Program-made: the position numbers and the translations under genes | Assembly: GCF_000758825.1 (NCBI RefSeq) | Contig: NZ_JRMX01000014.1 | Coordinates: 1 to 64,000, forward strand | Direction of reading: 5' to 3' | DNA: 64,000 bases | Origin: Arcanobacterium sp. S3PF19 | GTDB lineage: Bacteria; Actinomycetota; Actinomycetes; Actinomycetales; Actinomycetaceae | Shown: one piece after another, positions 53,912 to 64,000 of the stretch | How the letters are laid out: each line of letters begins with the position of its first letter | Position numbering within the stretch: the first letter of the stretch is position 1 | The notes under the pieces: model-generated | Told to the model about the DNA's origin: nothing | The model's input: the letters and a program-made list of their open reading frames with translations, nothing else | Database searches by the model: none

Positions 53912-54175
53912 ATGGGGCGCGGCCGTCAAAGAGCCAAACAGCGTAAAGTTGCACGAAATTTGAAGTATTTTAGCCCGGAAACGGATTATGCCGCTTTGGA
54001 ACGGGAACTGAAAGCACAGGGCAAGGACGCGGCGCACCCACATTCTGACTCCGATCGGGATACCGGTGAATACGCCGACGAATACGAGGCATACGCCGAG
54101 TATGCCGCAAAATACGGCGTCGACGACTACGACGACGACTGCGAGGGCGAAGAGGACGGACGCTGCGCAGAATAG
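53912..54175 (+). CDS. DUF3073 protein
   Basis: 87 residues from ATG 53912 (MGRGRQRAKQRKVARNLKYFSPETD), with GAGGGGGG upstream. The N-terminal basic block is the hallmark of DUF3073, a small actinobacterial family; the C-terminus is very acidic (DDYDDDCEGEE). Its last 49 bases overlap the convergent sterol-carrier gene. A 15-bp palindrome GAGCACCAGGTGCTC (53869-53883) lies in its leader. Function unknown. Confidence 0.85.
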   Translation: MGRGRQRAKQRKVARNLKYFSPETDYAALERELKAQGKDAAHPHSDSDRDTGEYADEYEAYAEYAAKYGVDDYDDDCEGEEDGRCAE

Positions 54176-54525
54176 TTCCGGATATCTCCGAAAAGCGGAA
54201 GATAGCCTTCGATATCTGCGCGTATTCCCGATTTACTGATCGTGTTACGGTCCGTTTCTCTGCCAAGTACCAGATTCAGCCACGTCACTGCGGGCATTTC
54301 CACCACATTCGGCGGAGTCCCGCGTCTGTGGTTCACACCCGGCAGAGCCTGCGCGGCTCCGCACGGCGGGATTCTGATTTCCACCGCTCTGCCCGGGTGG
54401 CGTACGGCAAACTCTTCCAACGTATAGCGCACGGCAAGACGCAGCCGCGCCGGGGAAAGTGTCTCTCCCTGCGCGAACTCCATCAGTGCGGCATGCCCGC
54501 TTTCGGTATCTGTTTTGCGTTTCAA
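54127..54525 (-). CDS. Bacterial sterol-carrier-family protein
   Basis: 132 residues. It has an actinobacterial SCP-family pattern (RYTLEEFAVRHPGRAVEIRIPPCGAAQ; VVEMPAVTWLNLVLG). It probably binds hydrophobic ligands; function in actinobacteria is unknown. It lies 45 bp after the TetR gene on the same strand and overlaps the 3' end of the DUF3073 gene by 49 bp. Confidence 0.8.
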   Translation of the reverse strand: MKRKTDTESGHAALMEFAQGETLSPARLRLAVRYTLEEFAVRHPGRAVEIRIPPCGAAQALPGVNHRRGTPPNVVEMPAVTWLNLVLGRETDRNTISKSGIRADIEGYLPLFGDIRNYSAQRPSSSPSQSSS

Positions 54526-54570
54526 GCTATCTTTTCTTTCCGGAGGGATACGCCTCTGCTCTCTCCCTTT

Positions 54571-55272
54571 TTATTGCGGAATAAAAACCAGACCGCGGTT
54601 TAGGAAAGTGAAAATGAAATCCGCGATTTCTTCGCGCCCCAAATGCGCCACAGCCAAATCTCCCGCAGAAAGTTCATAATCCGGGTATTCTTCCGGGCGC
54701 TCCAAAACACGGCGGGAGAACATCCATGTTTCCGCAATGCTGCGCACAGCCGAAACCATCGCCGCCGCACTGAGATGGGCCGTAACGAGAGTGCCCGGAA
54801 ACTCCGTGTCGTCCGCCGCGGAGCGCCCGTGGGCGGAAGCCACCATTTCCAAAAGTATCTCATCAAATTCCAGCAGCTTCACATTTCCCGGTTCACCTGC
54901 AAGATCCCCGATCCGCACAAAAATATACAGATCCGGATCCCCCTCGATAAAATCAAGAAACGTATTCACCGCCGCATAAATTTTCTCCCGCGGCAGGGAG
55001 AAATCTTTCATTTTGGTTTTTATCTCCCGCACCAATTCCGAGATCACGCGGGAACCCACCTCATACTGCAAAGCGGTTTTATCCGGAAAATAACGGTACA
55101 GAATTGATTTTGACGTGTGCGAATACTCCGCAATCCGGCTCATCGAAATCCGGTAACCGTATTTGCGCACCGCACCGATCGCGTCTTCGGTAAATTTGCG
55201 CATCCGCGTCTCACGGTGCTTTACCCACCGCAGTGCCCGGCCGTCGGTCTTTCCCGCATTTTTTATAGCCAT
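54571..55272 (-). CDS. TetR-family transcriptional regulator
   Basis: 233 residues from ATG 55272 (MAIKNAGKTDG). The N-terminal HTH lies near residues 35-65 (MSRIAEYSHTSKSILYRYFPDKTALQ), typical of TetR/AcrR. The ligand-binding C-terminal domain is generic. It sits between purC and the sterol-carrier gene on one strand, 91 bp after purC. A target operon is not evident; regulation of the downstream gene or its own operon is possible. Confidence 0.85.
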   Translation of the reverse strand: MAIKNAGKTDGRALRWVKHRETRMRKFTEDAIGAVRKYGYRISMSRIAEYSHTSKSILYRYFPDKTALQYEVGSRVISELVREIKTKMKDFSLPREKIYAAVNTFLDFIEGDPDLYIFVRIGDLAGEPGNVKLLEFDEILLEMVASAHGRSAADDTEFPGTLVTAHLSAAAMVSAVRSIAETWMFSRRVLERPEEYPDYELSAGDLAVAHLGREEIADFIFTFLNRGLVFIPQ

Positions 55273-55363
55273 CTGCCCGTTTCCCTTTATAGATCCCGTT
55301 TCCGTAATTCTATCCCAATGCGGGCTGTGAACACACCAAAAACACAATCTGCGGGGAAATAGG

Positions 55364-56284
55364 TCAGAGGAAGTCTTTTGTTTCCGTCAGCCTGTGCATC
55401 ACTTCCAGGTATCGGTTGCGCGTTTTCTCCGTTATTTCCCGAGGCAGTACGGGAGGATGGGTGTGTGCGGAGGAATCCCACCCGCATTCTTCCGACATAA
55501 GCCAGTCACGGATTATCTGCCGGTCGTACCCCGGAATCTGTTTTCCGGGGCAGTAGTCGCGCGCCAGCCAGTAGCGTGAGGAATCCGGGGTCAGAACTTC
55601 GTCTCCCAGCACAACTTCCTGCGTGCCCACCTCCGAAGAAATTCCGAATTCCAGCTTTGTGTCTGCCAGAATCAGCCCTTTTTCGGCGCACAGAGCGGCG
55701 GCCGTTTTGTAAACCCGGGTTGCATTCTCCCGGACCATCACGGCATTTTTTTCTCCGATCAGCCGCACCGATTCGGAAAACGGAATGTCGATATCGTGCC
55801 CGCCGGCTCTGCCTTTAATCGACGGGCAGACAATCGGCTCGGGCAGCTTTGAGGCCAGTTCCAGGCCCGGGGGCAGCGGTACGCCGGCTACCGTGCCATG
55901 TTCCGTGTATTCCGTGTACGCACTTCCCGCCAGATATCCGCGCACCCGAAATTCAAGCGGAAACATCTGCAGTCTTGCCGTAATCATCGCTCTGTGCGCA
56001 ACCATGCGCGGTACATCGGCGGAAATAAAATGATGCGGCACAATACCCGACAGTTTGCTGAACCACCATTTGCTCAAAGCGGTTAAAATTTTCCCCTTAT
56101 CGGGGATCGCGGAAGTCTGCACATGGTCCATAACACTGATCCGGTCGGAAGACACCTGCAAAATCACATCCGGCCCGTAAGGGGAATACTGTGTGGCCGG
56201 CACATACAGATCCCTGATTTTTCCCGCATAAATCCGCCTCCAGCCGGGAATTTGCGCACCCGGCACAGATACATTCCGGTCCAT
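55364..56284 (-). CDS. purC: Phosphoribosylaminoimidazole-succinocarboxamide synthase
   Basis: 306 residues of the long SAICAR synthase type. It has YAGKIRDLY, LQVSSDRISVMDHV, LEFRVRGYLAGSAYTEY and LGDEVLTPDSSRYW. It joins CAIR with aspartate in purine synthesis. No purine cluster surrounds it, though purA lies about 3 kb away on the same strand. A terminator-like hairpin of pckG precedes its leader. Confidence 0.95.
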   Translation of the reverse strand: MDRNVSVPGAQIPGWRRIYAGKIRDLYVPATQYSPYGPDVILQVSSDRISVMDHVQTSAIPDKGKILTALSKWWFSKLSGIVPHHFISADVPRMVAHRAMITARLQMFPLEFRVRGYLAGSAYTEYTEHGTVAGVPLPPGLELASKLPEPIVCPSIKGRAGGHDIDIPFSESVRLIGEKNAVMVRENATRVYKTAAALCAEKGLILADTKLEFGISSEVGTQEVVLGDEVLTPDSSRYWLARDYCPGKQIPGYDRQIIRDWLMSEECGWDSSAHTHPPVLPREITEKTRNRYLEVMHRLTETKDFL

Positions 56285-56418
56285 CGGTTTCCCCCTATCC
56301 CGGATTTCGTCTTCGTAATCCGATTGGCTGTCTGTGCGCAGCAGAAGCTAATCCAAACAACTGCTTTTAATTTAACAAAACCGAGCCCGCTTTTACAGTG
56401 TTCTCTTTCCGTGGACGG

Positions 56419-56451
56419 CTGAGGGGGCGAACCGACAGTCCGCCCCCTCAG
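56419..56451. terminator. Hairpin downstream of pckG
   Basis: An 11-bp stem CTGAGGGGGCG / CGCCCCCTCAG with an 11-base loop lies directly after the pckG stop. No U-tract follows on the minus strand (CCGTCCACGG), so termination may be partial. Confidence 0.6.
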
Positions 56452-56473
56452 TGAGTTATCCCTTTATATGCGT

Positions 56474-58333
56474 TTACTTTGCGTCTGCAATACGCTTCTT
56501 CAGGTTCTCCAACTCCTCACGGACTGCTGCCGGAAGTTTATCGCCGAACTGGCTGAAGTACTTCTCGGTATCTGCCGCTTCTGCTTCCCAGGCCTCGGGA
56601 TCAAGCGTGTACATTGTCTCCCAGTCGGCATCGGAAACACCGGAGCCCTCCAGGTTGAAATCTTCACGCTTCGGGTACAGACCGGTCAGTCCTTCGACTG
56701 CCTCTACCTCACCGGCGCTCCGGCGCACGATCCAATCCAGCACGCGGGAGTTCTCGCCGTATCCCGGCCAGAGGAACTTGCCGTCCGCATTCTTGCGGAA
56801 CCAGTTGACCTGGTATACCTTCGGGAACTTGTCTCCCAGAGCCTTCTGCATCTCGAGCCAGTGACCCCAGTAGTCGGCCATGTTGTAACCGCAGAACGGA
56901 AGCATGGCGAACGGATCGTGACGCAGGGCTCCCGCCTTCACGTCAAGCGCGGCGGCAGTGACTTCGGAAGATACGTTTGCGCCGATAAACACACCATGCG
57001 CGGGCGTATACTGTTCGGCAACGAGCGGCACGTTGGTCGCACGGCGTCCGCCGAAGAGGATTGCGTCAATTGCAACGCCTTCGGGAGCTTCCCAATCGGG
57101 GCAGATGATCGGGCACTGCGAGGCAGGCGTGGTGAAGCGGGAATTCGGATGTGCCGCCTTCTTGCCCGCAGCCGTGTCGGCCTTTGTGAAATCGTTGCCC
57201 TGCCAGTCAATAAGGTGCTCAGGCTGTTCGCCGTCAATGCCTTCCCACCACACATCGCCGTCGTCGGTCAGAGCGACGTTTGTGAAGATGGTGTTTGCCT
57301 TCATGGTCTCCATGGCCATCGGGTTCGTGTCGTACGAAGTTCCGGGGGCAACGCCAAAGAATCCCGCCTCCGGGTTGATTGCGCGCAGACGGCCGTCTTT
57401 TCCGGGACGCATCCAGGCGATATCGTCACCCACGGTTTCCACTTTGTAGCCCTTGATGGTCGGCTGCAGCATGGCCAGATTTGTCTTTCCGCAGGCCGAG
57501 GGGAAGGCTGCGGTCACGTGATACTGCCTGCCGGTCTTTTCGTCGGTCAGACGCAGAATCAGCATGTGCTCTGCCATCCACATATCGCGGCGGCCCATTG
57601 TGGAAGCAATGCGCAGTGCGAAACACTTCTTGCCCAGCAGCGCGTTGCCGCCGTAACCGGAGCCGAAAGACCAGATTTCGTTCGTCTCGGGGAAGTGGGT
57701 AATGTACTTTTCGTCGTTGCAAGGCCACGCAACGTCTTTCTCGCCGTCGGCAAGCGGAGCGCCCACGGAGTGAACGGCGGGAACCCAAGGCTTGCCTGCC
57801 GCAATCAGCTTCAGTGCGCCTTCGCCCATGCGGGTCATAATGCGCATATTCAGCACAACATAGGGAGAATCGGTCAGCTCAATGCCCAGCTGGGAAATCG
57901 GGCCGCCCAGCGGACCCATGGAGAAGGGCACCACATACATTGTGCGGCCGCGCATTGCCCCGCGGAAGACGCCCTTTTCGCCAATCAGCGTTTCTTTCAT
58001 TTCCTTCGGATCCGCCCAGTGGTTTGTCGGGCCGGCGTCCTCTTCCTTCTCGGAGCAGATGAAAGTACGCGATTCCACACGTGCCACGTCGGAGGGAAGC
58101 GAGCGGGCGAGGAACGAATTCGGACGCTTTTCCGGATTCAGACGGATCAGCGTGCCCGCCTTCACCATTTCTTCCGAAAGGCGGTCCCATTCTTCCTTGG
58201 AACCGTCTGCCCACTGAATATCTTTCGGCGTGGTCAGGTTAGCGATCTTCGTAACCCATTCCACCAGTTCCGCAGGGGCGGATGCCGGAGCTCCCGCACG
58301 TACTTCTTCGACTGTATATGTCTTTTCGGTCAT
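56474..58333 (-). CDS. pckG: Phosphoenolpyruvate carboxykinase (GTP)
   Basis: 619 residues of the GTP-dependent type. The kinase-1a/P-loop sequence [15 protein letters not shown] carries the hyper-reactive Cys, and [12 protein letters not shown] and RVLDWIVRR are present. It converts oxaloacetate and GTP to PEP, CO2 and GDP (or the reverse in fermentative anaplerosis). TAGGAGGAAATG gives a consensus SD. It works beside PpdK at the PEP node. Confidence 0.96.
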   Translation of the reverse strand: MTEKTYTVEEVRAGAPASAPAELVEWVTKIANLTTPKDIQWADGSKEEWDRLSEEMVKAGTLIRLNPEKRPNSFLARSLPSDVARVESRTFICSEKEEDAGPTNHWADPKEMKETLIGEKGVFRGAMRGRTMYVVPFSMGPLGGPISQLGIELTDSPYVVLNMRIMTRMGEGALKLIAAGKPWVPAVHSVGAPLADGEKDVAWPCNDEKYITHFPETNEIWSFGSGYGGNALLGKKCFALRIASTMGRRDMWMAEHMLILRLTDEKTGRQYHVTAAFPSACGKTNLAMLQPTIKGYKVETVGDDIAWMRPGKDGRLRAINPEAGFFGVAPGTSYDTNPMAMETMKANTIFTNVALTDDGDVWWEGIDGEQPEHLIDWQGNDFTKADTAAGKKAAHPNSRFTTPASQCPIICPDWEAPEGVAIDAILFGGRRATNVPLVAEQYTPAHGVFIGANVSSEVTAAALDVKAGALRHDPFAMLPFCGYNMADYWGHWLEMQKALGDKFPKVYQVNWFRKNADGKFLWPGYGENSRVLDWIVRRSAGEVEAVEGLTGLYPKREDFNLEGSGVSDADWETMYTLDPEAWEAEAADTEKYFSQFGDKLPAAVREELENLKKRIADAK

Positions 58334-58648
58334 CGCATTTCCTCCTAGAAAGTAGGCGATGTTTAAGATGGATGTTTTCCATTTACATTATCTACCGCAA
58401 CACCCTTTTAATGCTGGGACTATCGGCTGTAGGACTTCTGGCTCCACTCCTCGGCCACGGCAGGAAATCCCCGCAAGTGCTTACGTTTCCATTATTCCAC
58501 GGACCCGGGGAAAATACAGTCCGAAAAGAAAATCCCCGCTGTTTTCCGCTGTGGATTTTTACTGTGGATTTTCCGCAATACGGTTTAAACTGAAAAGGCA
58601 GCGGCAGACATTTCAGTCCTGCCGCCGGCGGAAAAATTGGAGAATTTT
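58334..58648. promoter_or_regulatory. Divergent intergenic region pckG / LppM-like gene
   Basis: This 315-bp gap has the pckG SD at the left and a GATAAT -10-like box on the minus strand near 58390. Toward the right is a direct repeat CTGTGGATTTT at 58549-58559 and 58562-58572 and the half-palindrome CCCGGGGAAAATA near 58505. The strong promoter elements are not clear on either strand. Confidence 0.4.
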
Positions 58649-59479
58649 ATGAAACATACCCGCAAACTTGCATTGCTCGCCGTTGTGCCTCTTGCACTCA
58701 CGCTCTCGGCGTGCAAATCGCAAAACACGGTTGCAATCGGCACCGACGGATCAATGACGGTGACTATGGACATCAGAGACGACAAAGGCCTGCTGAAAAT
58801 GGGCGGTGTTGACTCGTGCGACGTTTTCGGACAAAAAATAGACGAGTCGGTAGGGTCCCTGAAGCAGCGGCAGACAGACACGAAAATCGAAGACCTGAGC
58901 AAAAACGGGGTGATGGAGTGCCGGTTCACCGCCTACCGAAATGCCGCCGCGGACGGGAAAGTGCTCACGGAAACCGCAAACAGCTATATTTTCCGGGTCA
59001 GCCCCGGGCAGAGCGGGACAGCCACGGCACAGAGTGCGCAGACACTGAAAAACCTCGGTCTGGATTTCACGCTTACGGTACAGATGCCGGGAAAGATACT
59101 GCGCGCGCAGGGAGCGGAAATCAAAGGCAACACCGCCACTTTTAATTCTCTTGATATTTTCACCAAAAAGACCGTGGTAGAAGGAGAAAAGAAACCGACC
59201 GGCGGGGAAAAAGCCGTCCCCGCGCAGAAAAAGGCGGACGCGGGGGAAACCTCTCCCGGGCATAACGCGGCGTATATGTGGCTGACCGGCGGGATAGCGG
59301 TTCTTGCCGTTTTCCTGGCAGCCGTCTTCTTCTTTGGCCGGAAAAAGAAAAACAGAATGCAGGACTACCGCGCTTTCTCCCGTCCGCAGGCAGGGGAAAA
59401 TGCACAGCCGGCCGACTTCTTCGACAGCTTTTCGCCGCAAAATGCCGATACGCGGCGCGCAGGGGAAGAAACCGAATAA
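58649..59479 (+). CDS. LppM-like lipoprotein
   Basis: 276 residues from ATG 58649, preceded by TTGGAGA. A lipoprotein signal ends LTLSAC (Cys about residue 22). The extracytoplasmic domain resembles the mycobacterial LppM family, and a C-terminal helix (MWLTGGIAVLAVFLAAVFFFG) anchors it in the membrane, followed by a cytoplasmic basic/acidic tail. In mycobacteria LppM affects envelope lipids, but the role here is unknown. It is divergent from pckG and convergent with purA. Confidence 0.75.
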   Translation: MKHTRKLALLAVVPLALTLSACKSQNTVAIGTDGSMTVTMDIRDDKGLLKMGGVDSCDVFGQKIDESVGSLKQRQTDTKIEDLSKNGVMECRFTAYRNAAADGKVLTETANSYIFRVSPGQSGTATAQSAQTLKNLGLDFTLTVQMPGKILRAQGAEIKGNTATFNSLDIFTKKTVVEGEKKPTGGEKAVPAQKKADAGETSPGHNAAYMWLTGGIAVLAVFLAAVFFFGRKKKNRMQDYRAFSRPQAGENAQPADFFDSFSPQNADTRRAGEETE

Positions 59480-59504
59480 ATGAAATCGGCCGGCGGAGCG
59501 GGTC

Positions 59505-61153
<1,649 letters not shown>

Positions 61154-62179
61154 TTACTTCATCTTCGTTCCCACGGAACCGAGACGCTCGCACGCCTCCA
61201 CCACGCGGGCAGCCATGCCGGCTTCGGCGGCCTTGCCCCACGAACGCGGATCGTACTGCTTCTTCACGCCCACTTCGCCGTCAACCTTCAGCACACCGTC
61301 ATAATTACGGAGCATCCAGTCCGCAACCGGACGGGTGAAAGCATACTGGGTATCGGTGTCCACATTCATCTTAATTACACCGTTGGCCACGGCAGTTGCG
61401 ATTTCTTCCGCGGTTGATCCCGATCCGCCGTGCATTACCAGATCAAACGGACGGTTGCCCGCATTGAACTTGGCGCCTACCGCCTCCTGGATCTCGCCCA
61501 AAATCTCCGGACGCAGCTTCACTGCCCCGGGCTTGTATGATCCGTGCACATTACCGAAAGTCAGCGCGGTGATGTAGCGGCCCTTTTCTCCGAGTCCGAG
61601 GGCTTCGGCCGTCTTAATTCCGTCTGCCGGTGTGGTGAACAGCTTCTCGTTGATTTCGGCGCGCACACCGTCTTCTTCGCCGCCGACAACGCCGATCTCA
61701 ATTTCCAAAATGGTATTCGACTTCTGGGACAGAGCCAGAAGCTCCTGTGCGATCACAAGATTTTCGTCGAGCGGAACGGCCGAGCCGTCCCACATATGCG
61801 ACTGGAAGAAGGGGTCGCGGCCTGCCCGGACTTCCTCCGCTTCCAATTCCATCAGCGGACGGATCCAGGAATCGATGTTCTGCTTTGCGCAGTGGTCGGT
61901 GTGCAAGGCCACGGTCACGGGGTAGTTCTTTGCCACCTCGCGGGCGTAAGCCGCCATTGCCAGAGAGCCGGCCACACGGTCTTTCACCGTCGAGCCTGCC
62001 CAGTATTCGGCACCGCCGACGGAAACCTGAATGATACCGTCGGATTCGGCCTCCGCAAAACCCTGCAGGGCCGCGGTAAGCGTCTGGGATGAAGTTACAT
62101 TGATTGCGGGATATGCAAACTTGCCGTCTTTCGCACGGTCAAGCATATGGGCATAAACTTCCGGTGTTGCAATAGCCAC
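61154..62179 (-). CDS. fbaA: Fructose-bisphosphate aldolase, class II
   Basis: 341 residues from GTG 62179 (MAIATPEVY), with GGAG seven bases upstream. Zinc ligands are in HTDHC and GNVHGSYKPG; the catalytic DGSAVPLDEN and the phosphate-binding MHGGSGST are present. It cleaves fructose-1,6-bisphosphate to DHAP and glyceraldehyde-3-P, connecting GlpABC and DeoC products to hexose metabolism. Length matches the class IIA type. Confidence 0.96.
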   Translation of the reverse strand: MAIATPEVYAHMLDRAKDGKFAYPAINVTSSQTLTAALQGFAEAESDGIIQVSVGGAEYWAGSTVKDRVAGSLAMAAYAREVAKNYPVTVALHTDHCAKQNIDSWIRPLMELEAEEVRAGRDPFFQSHMWDGSAVPLDENLVIAQELLALSQKSNTILEIEIGVVGGEEDGVRAEINEKLFTTPADGIKTAEALGLGEKGRYITALTFGNVHGSYKPGAVKLRPEILGEIQEAVGAKFNAGNRPFDLVMHGGSGSTAEEIATAVANGVIKMNVDTDTQYAFTRPVADWMLRNYDGVLKVDGEVGVKKQYDPRSWGKAAEAGMAARVVEACERLGSVGTKMK

Positions 62180-62574
62180 GAAATACTCCTTCTTTCGAGA
62201 TTGACACTTTCATTATCGCACTAATTCCGTATTTGCTCTAGGTAAATGGACCCGCAAATTATTTCAGCGCAACGGGCTCCGTGAAACATTTCCCAAGACG
62301 TCCGGAAATACGTCACCCGTAAATCATTTCTCCCCGGACACCCAAAATATCTCCGGACGCTGGGACAATATAAAAATACGGACACCCGGGCACACATAAG
62401 TTGTCAATTAACGTGGCATTAGACACATAAAAATGTAATAATTAGACCACCGGCAGCAGACGAAGGCGGCGCAAATCCCGCCGTACGGACGCTGCCAACT
62501 ACCACGTGCAACGGATTTTCACTGCTTGCACTTACATTGGGGAAAGAAATTGACCCGACATTCAAGGAGGAATA
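62180..62574. promoter_or_regulatory. Divergent region fba / carbohydrate ABC operon with repeated CGGACRCY
   Basis: A 395-bp gap. Candidate plus-strand promoter: -35 GTGGCA (62413-62418), 17 bp, -10 TAATAA (62436-62441); TTGTCA lies just before at 62401. Fba has GATAAT on the minus strand near 62215. Four short motifs recur: CGGACACCC at 62335-62343 and 62379-62387, and CGGACGCTG at 62354-62362 and 62486-62494, suggesting regulator binding. No LacI-type operator was recognised. Confidence 0.45.
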
Positions 62575-63900
62575 ATGTCGAAGTTTAAGCGCTTCGCAGG
62601 GCTCACGCTCGCTGCCGCACTCACAATGGGCACAGTTGCTGCTTGCGGCAGTTCAGACTCCGCCAAAGGCGGCAAAGGAAAAGTTTACTATCTGAACTTT
62701 AAGCCCGAACAGGAAGAGGCATGGAAGAAGGTAGCCCAGGCCTACGAAAAGGAGAAGGGCACAAAGGTCAAGATCGTTACGGCCGCGTCCGGCACATACG
62801 AAAAGACTCTGAAGACCGAAATTGAAAAGGAAGACGCCCCCACGCTCTTCAACATTAACGGTCCGGTCGGCTACCAGAACTGGAAGAAGTACACCGCGGA
62901 TCTGAAGGATTCAAAGATTTACAAGGAGCTCTCCGACCAGTCTCTCGCCGTGAAAGACGGTGACGGCGTGTTCGGCGTTCCTTTCGTGGTTGAAGGCTAC
63001 GGCATCATCTACAACGACGCCATTTTGCAGAAGTATTTCGCACTGCCCGGCGCAAAGGCAAAGTCCGTAAAGGAAATCAACAATTTCGACAAGCTCAAGG
63101 CAGTTGCCGAAGATATGCAGGCGCAGAAAGACAAGCTCGGCATCAAGGGCGCATTTGCCTCCACTTCGTTTGCCCCCGGCGAAGACTGGCGCTGGCAGAC
63201 CCACCTTGCAAACTACCCCGTCTACTACGAGCTGAAAGACAAGAAAGTGTCCGACAGCAAGAAGCTCGACTTCAAGTATGACAAGGAATACAAGAACATT
63301 CTTGACCTCTACACCAAGAATTCCACCGTCGACCCCGCGCAGACTTCCGCAAAGACCGTAACCGACTCCCTCGCGGAGTTCGCTCTCGGCCAGGCGGCGT
63401 TCATCCAGAACGGAAACTGGGCATGGGGCCAGATTTCCGGCGTTGACGGCAACACCGTTAAGGAAGGCGACATCCACTTTATGCCGATCTACACGGGCGT
63501 AAAGGGTGAGGAAAAGAACGGTCTGGCAATCGGTACCGAAAACTTCATGTCGGTAAACGCCAAGGCTTCCGAAGCCGACCAGAAGGCATCCCTTGATTTC
63601 CTTGAGTGGCTCTTCACCTCCGACAACGGCAAGAAGATGGTGGCCGAAGACCTCGGCTTCATCGCTCCGTTTAAGTCCTTCGGCGAAAAGGAAACCCCGA
63701 AGGATCCCCTCGGCAAGGAAGTTGCGAAGTACCTGAACGACAAGGATCTCACCACGATTCCATGGGTCTTCACAATCTTCCCCTCCCAGGAATTCAAAGA
63801 CGGCCTCGGCCAGCAGCTCGGACAGTATGTTGCGGGCAAGAACAGCTGGGACAACGTGAAGAAGTATTTCGTAACCGAATGGGCCGCACAGAAGAAGTAA
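62575..63900 (+). CDS. Carbohydrate ABC transporter substrate-binding lipoprotein (SBP family 1)
   Basis: 441 residues. The signal peptide ends in a lipobox GTVAAC (Cys about 24), and the mature part is a MalE/UgpB-type binding protein (NINGPVGYQNW; VPFVVEGYGIIYN; ALGQAAFIQNGNWAWGQI). It captures an unidentified sugar outside the membrane. AAGGAGGAATA is a very strong SD, and lysine is written almost wholly as AAG, unlike neighbouring genes; both suggest very high expression. A hairpin separates it from the next gene. Confidence 0.9.
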   Translation: MSKFKRFAGLTLAAALTMGTVAACGSSDSAKGGKGKVYYLNFKPEQEEAWKKVAQAYEKEKGTKVKIVTAASGTYEKTLKTEIEKEDAPTLFNINGPVGYQNWKKYTADLKDSKIYKELSDQSLAVKDGDGVFGVPFVVEGYGIIYNDAILQKYFALPGAKAKSVKEINNFDKLKAVAEDMQAQKDKLGIKGAFASTSFAPGEDWRWQTHLANYPVYYELKDKKVSDSKKLDFKYDKEYKNILDLYTKNSTVDPAQTSAKTVTDSLAEFALGQAAFIQNGNWAWGQISGVDGNTVKEGDIHFMPIYTGVKGEEKNGLAIGTENFMSVNAKASEADQKASLDFLEWLFTSDNGKKMVAEDLGFIAPFKSFGEKETPKDPLGKEVAKYLNDKDLTTIPWVFTIFPSQEFKDGLGQQLGQYVAGKNSWDNVKKYFVTEWAAQKK

Positions 63901-63934
63901 TCGCCGTTTCGGCAATTAACTCTTAAGAGTCAGA

Positions 63935-63965
63935 GTGGGTGACGCAGCACGGCTGCGTCACCCAC
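63935..63965 (+). promoter_or_regulatory. Intercistronic hairpin after the binding-protein gene
   Basis: A 14-bp stem GTGGGTGACGCAGC / GCTGCGTCACCCAC around an ACG loop. No U-tract follows, so it is more likely a 3'-end stabiliser that favours high binding-protein levels than a full terminator. Confidence 0.7.
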
Positions 63966-63984
63966 TGTGAAGGGGGGAGGAATT

Positions 63985-64000
63985 ATGACTCAAACACTGA
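63985..64000 (+). CDS. Start of next gene, probable ABC transporter permease (truncated at window edge)
   Basis: ATG 63985 (MTQTL) has a near-perfect SD GGGGGGAGG four bases upstream. Only five codons lie in the window. Position after the binding-protein gene makes an ABC permease (MalF/UgpA-type) probable; nothing in the sequence confirms this. Confidence 0.5.

Noticed and set aside
56468-58348. A 626-codon open frame on the plus strand opposite pckG
   Set aside because: Same cause: it lies exactly antisense to a highly conserved gene and has Cys/His/Arg-rich nonsense composition.
62911-63915. A 334-codon minus-strand frame opposite the sugar-binding lipoprotein
   Set aside because: Antisense to a gene with a clear lipobox, strong SD and biased codons.

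Overview
The window reads as chromosomal sequence of a low-to-moderate-GC member of the Actinomycetota, most likely the Actinomycetaceae (a Mobiluncus/Varibaculum/Actinomyces-like organism). This is an inference. It rests on the actinobacterial block dacB-tilS-hpt-ftsH-folE-folP-folBK-DUF3180-PH-PH-DUF2520-panC-lysS, on typical actinobacterial small families (DUF3073, DUF3618, Holin-X, nitrobindin/FABP, bacterial sterol-carrier protein, LppM domain), and on GTP-type PEP carboxykinase. Anaerobic GlpABC, pyruvate phosphate dikinase and a MurE lacking the DNPR motif of DAP-adding enzymes fit a fermentative actinomycete with Lys- or Orn-type peptidoglycan.

Layout. 1-299: C-terminus of a cell-wall-anchored protein (TPGT repeats, LSHTG sorting signal). 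383-9139: glycerol module with a SorC-type regulator divergent from glpABC, a small P-loop kinase, glpF and glpK. 9250-23029: long minus-strand housekeeping block (lysS, pantothenate, folate, ftsH, hpt, tilS, dacB), with ppa divergent. 23714-36871: NlpC/P60 peptidase, an alpha/beta hydrolase, ppdK, tdh-kbl, clpC, dtd, ygfZ and a nitrobindin-like protein. 36888-43192: a membrane protein, an apparent unannotated small RNA, and a complete deoxyribose operon (deoR-deoC-deoP-deoX-deoK). 43445-45060: DUF47-Pit phosphate transport. 45152-49264: an unknown protein, tRNA-Lys, an EamA exporter, an MscS channel and a tRNA Glu-Asp-Phe array. 49503-54525: phosphatidylcholine-synthase-like enzyme, murE, Holin-X, DUF3618, DUF3073 and sterol-carrier protein. 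54571-62179: TetR regulator, purC, pckG, an LppM-like lipoprotein, purA and fba. 62575-64000: start of a carbohydrate ABC-transporter operon.

How it fits together. Glycerol enters through GlpF, is phosphorylated by GlpK and oxidised by membrane-attached GlpABC to DHAP. Deoxyribose enters through DeoP, is handled by DeoX and DeoK and is cleaved by DeoC to glyceraldehyde-3-P and acetaldehyde. Both feed triose phosphates, which Fba, PpdK and PckG connect to gluconeogenesis and the PEP/pyruvate node.

The least explained element is at 37932-38079. A sigma-A-like promoter, a 12-bp closing helix around three small hairpins and a strong intrinsic terminator lie on the plus strand with no plus-strand gene. 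A 15-bp sequence 40 bp upstream of that promoter recurs exactly in the deoR-deoC intergenic region. I saw no CRISPR array, IS element, prophage or obvious defence island.
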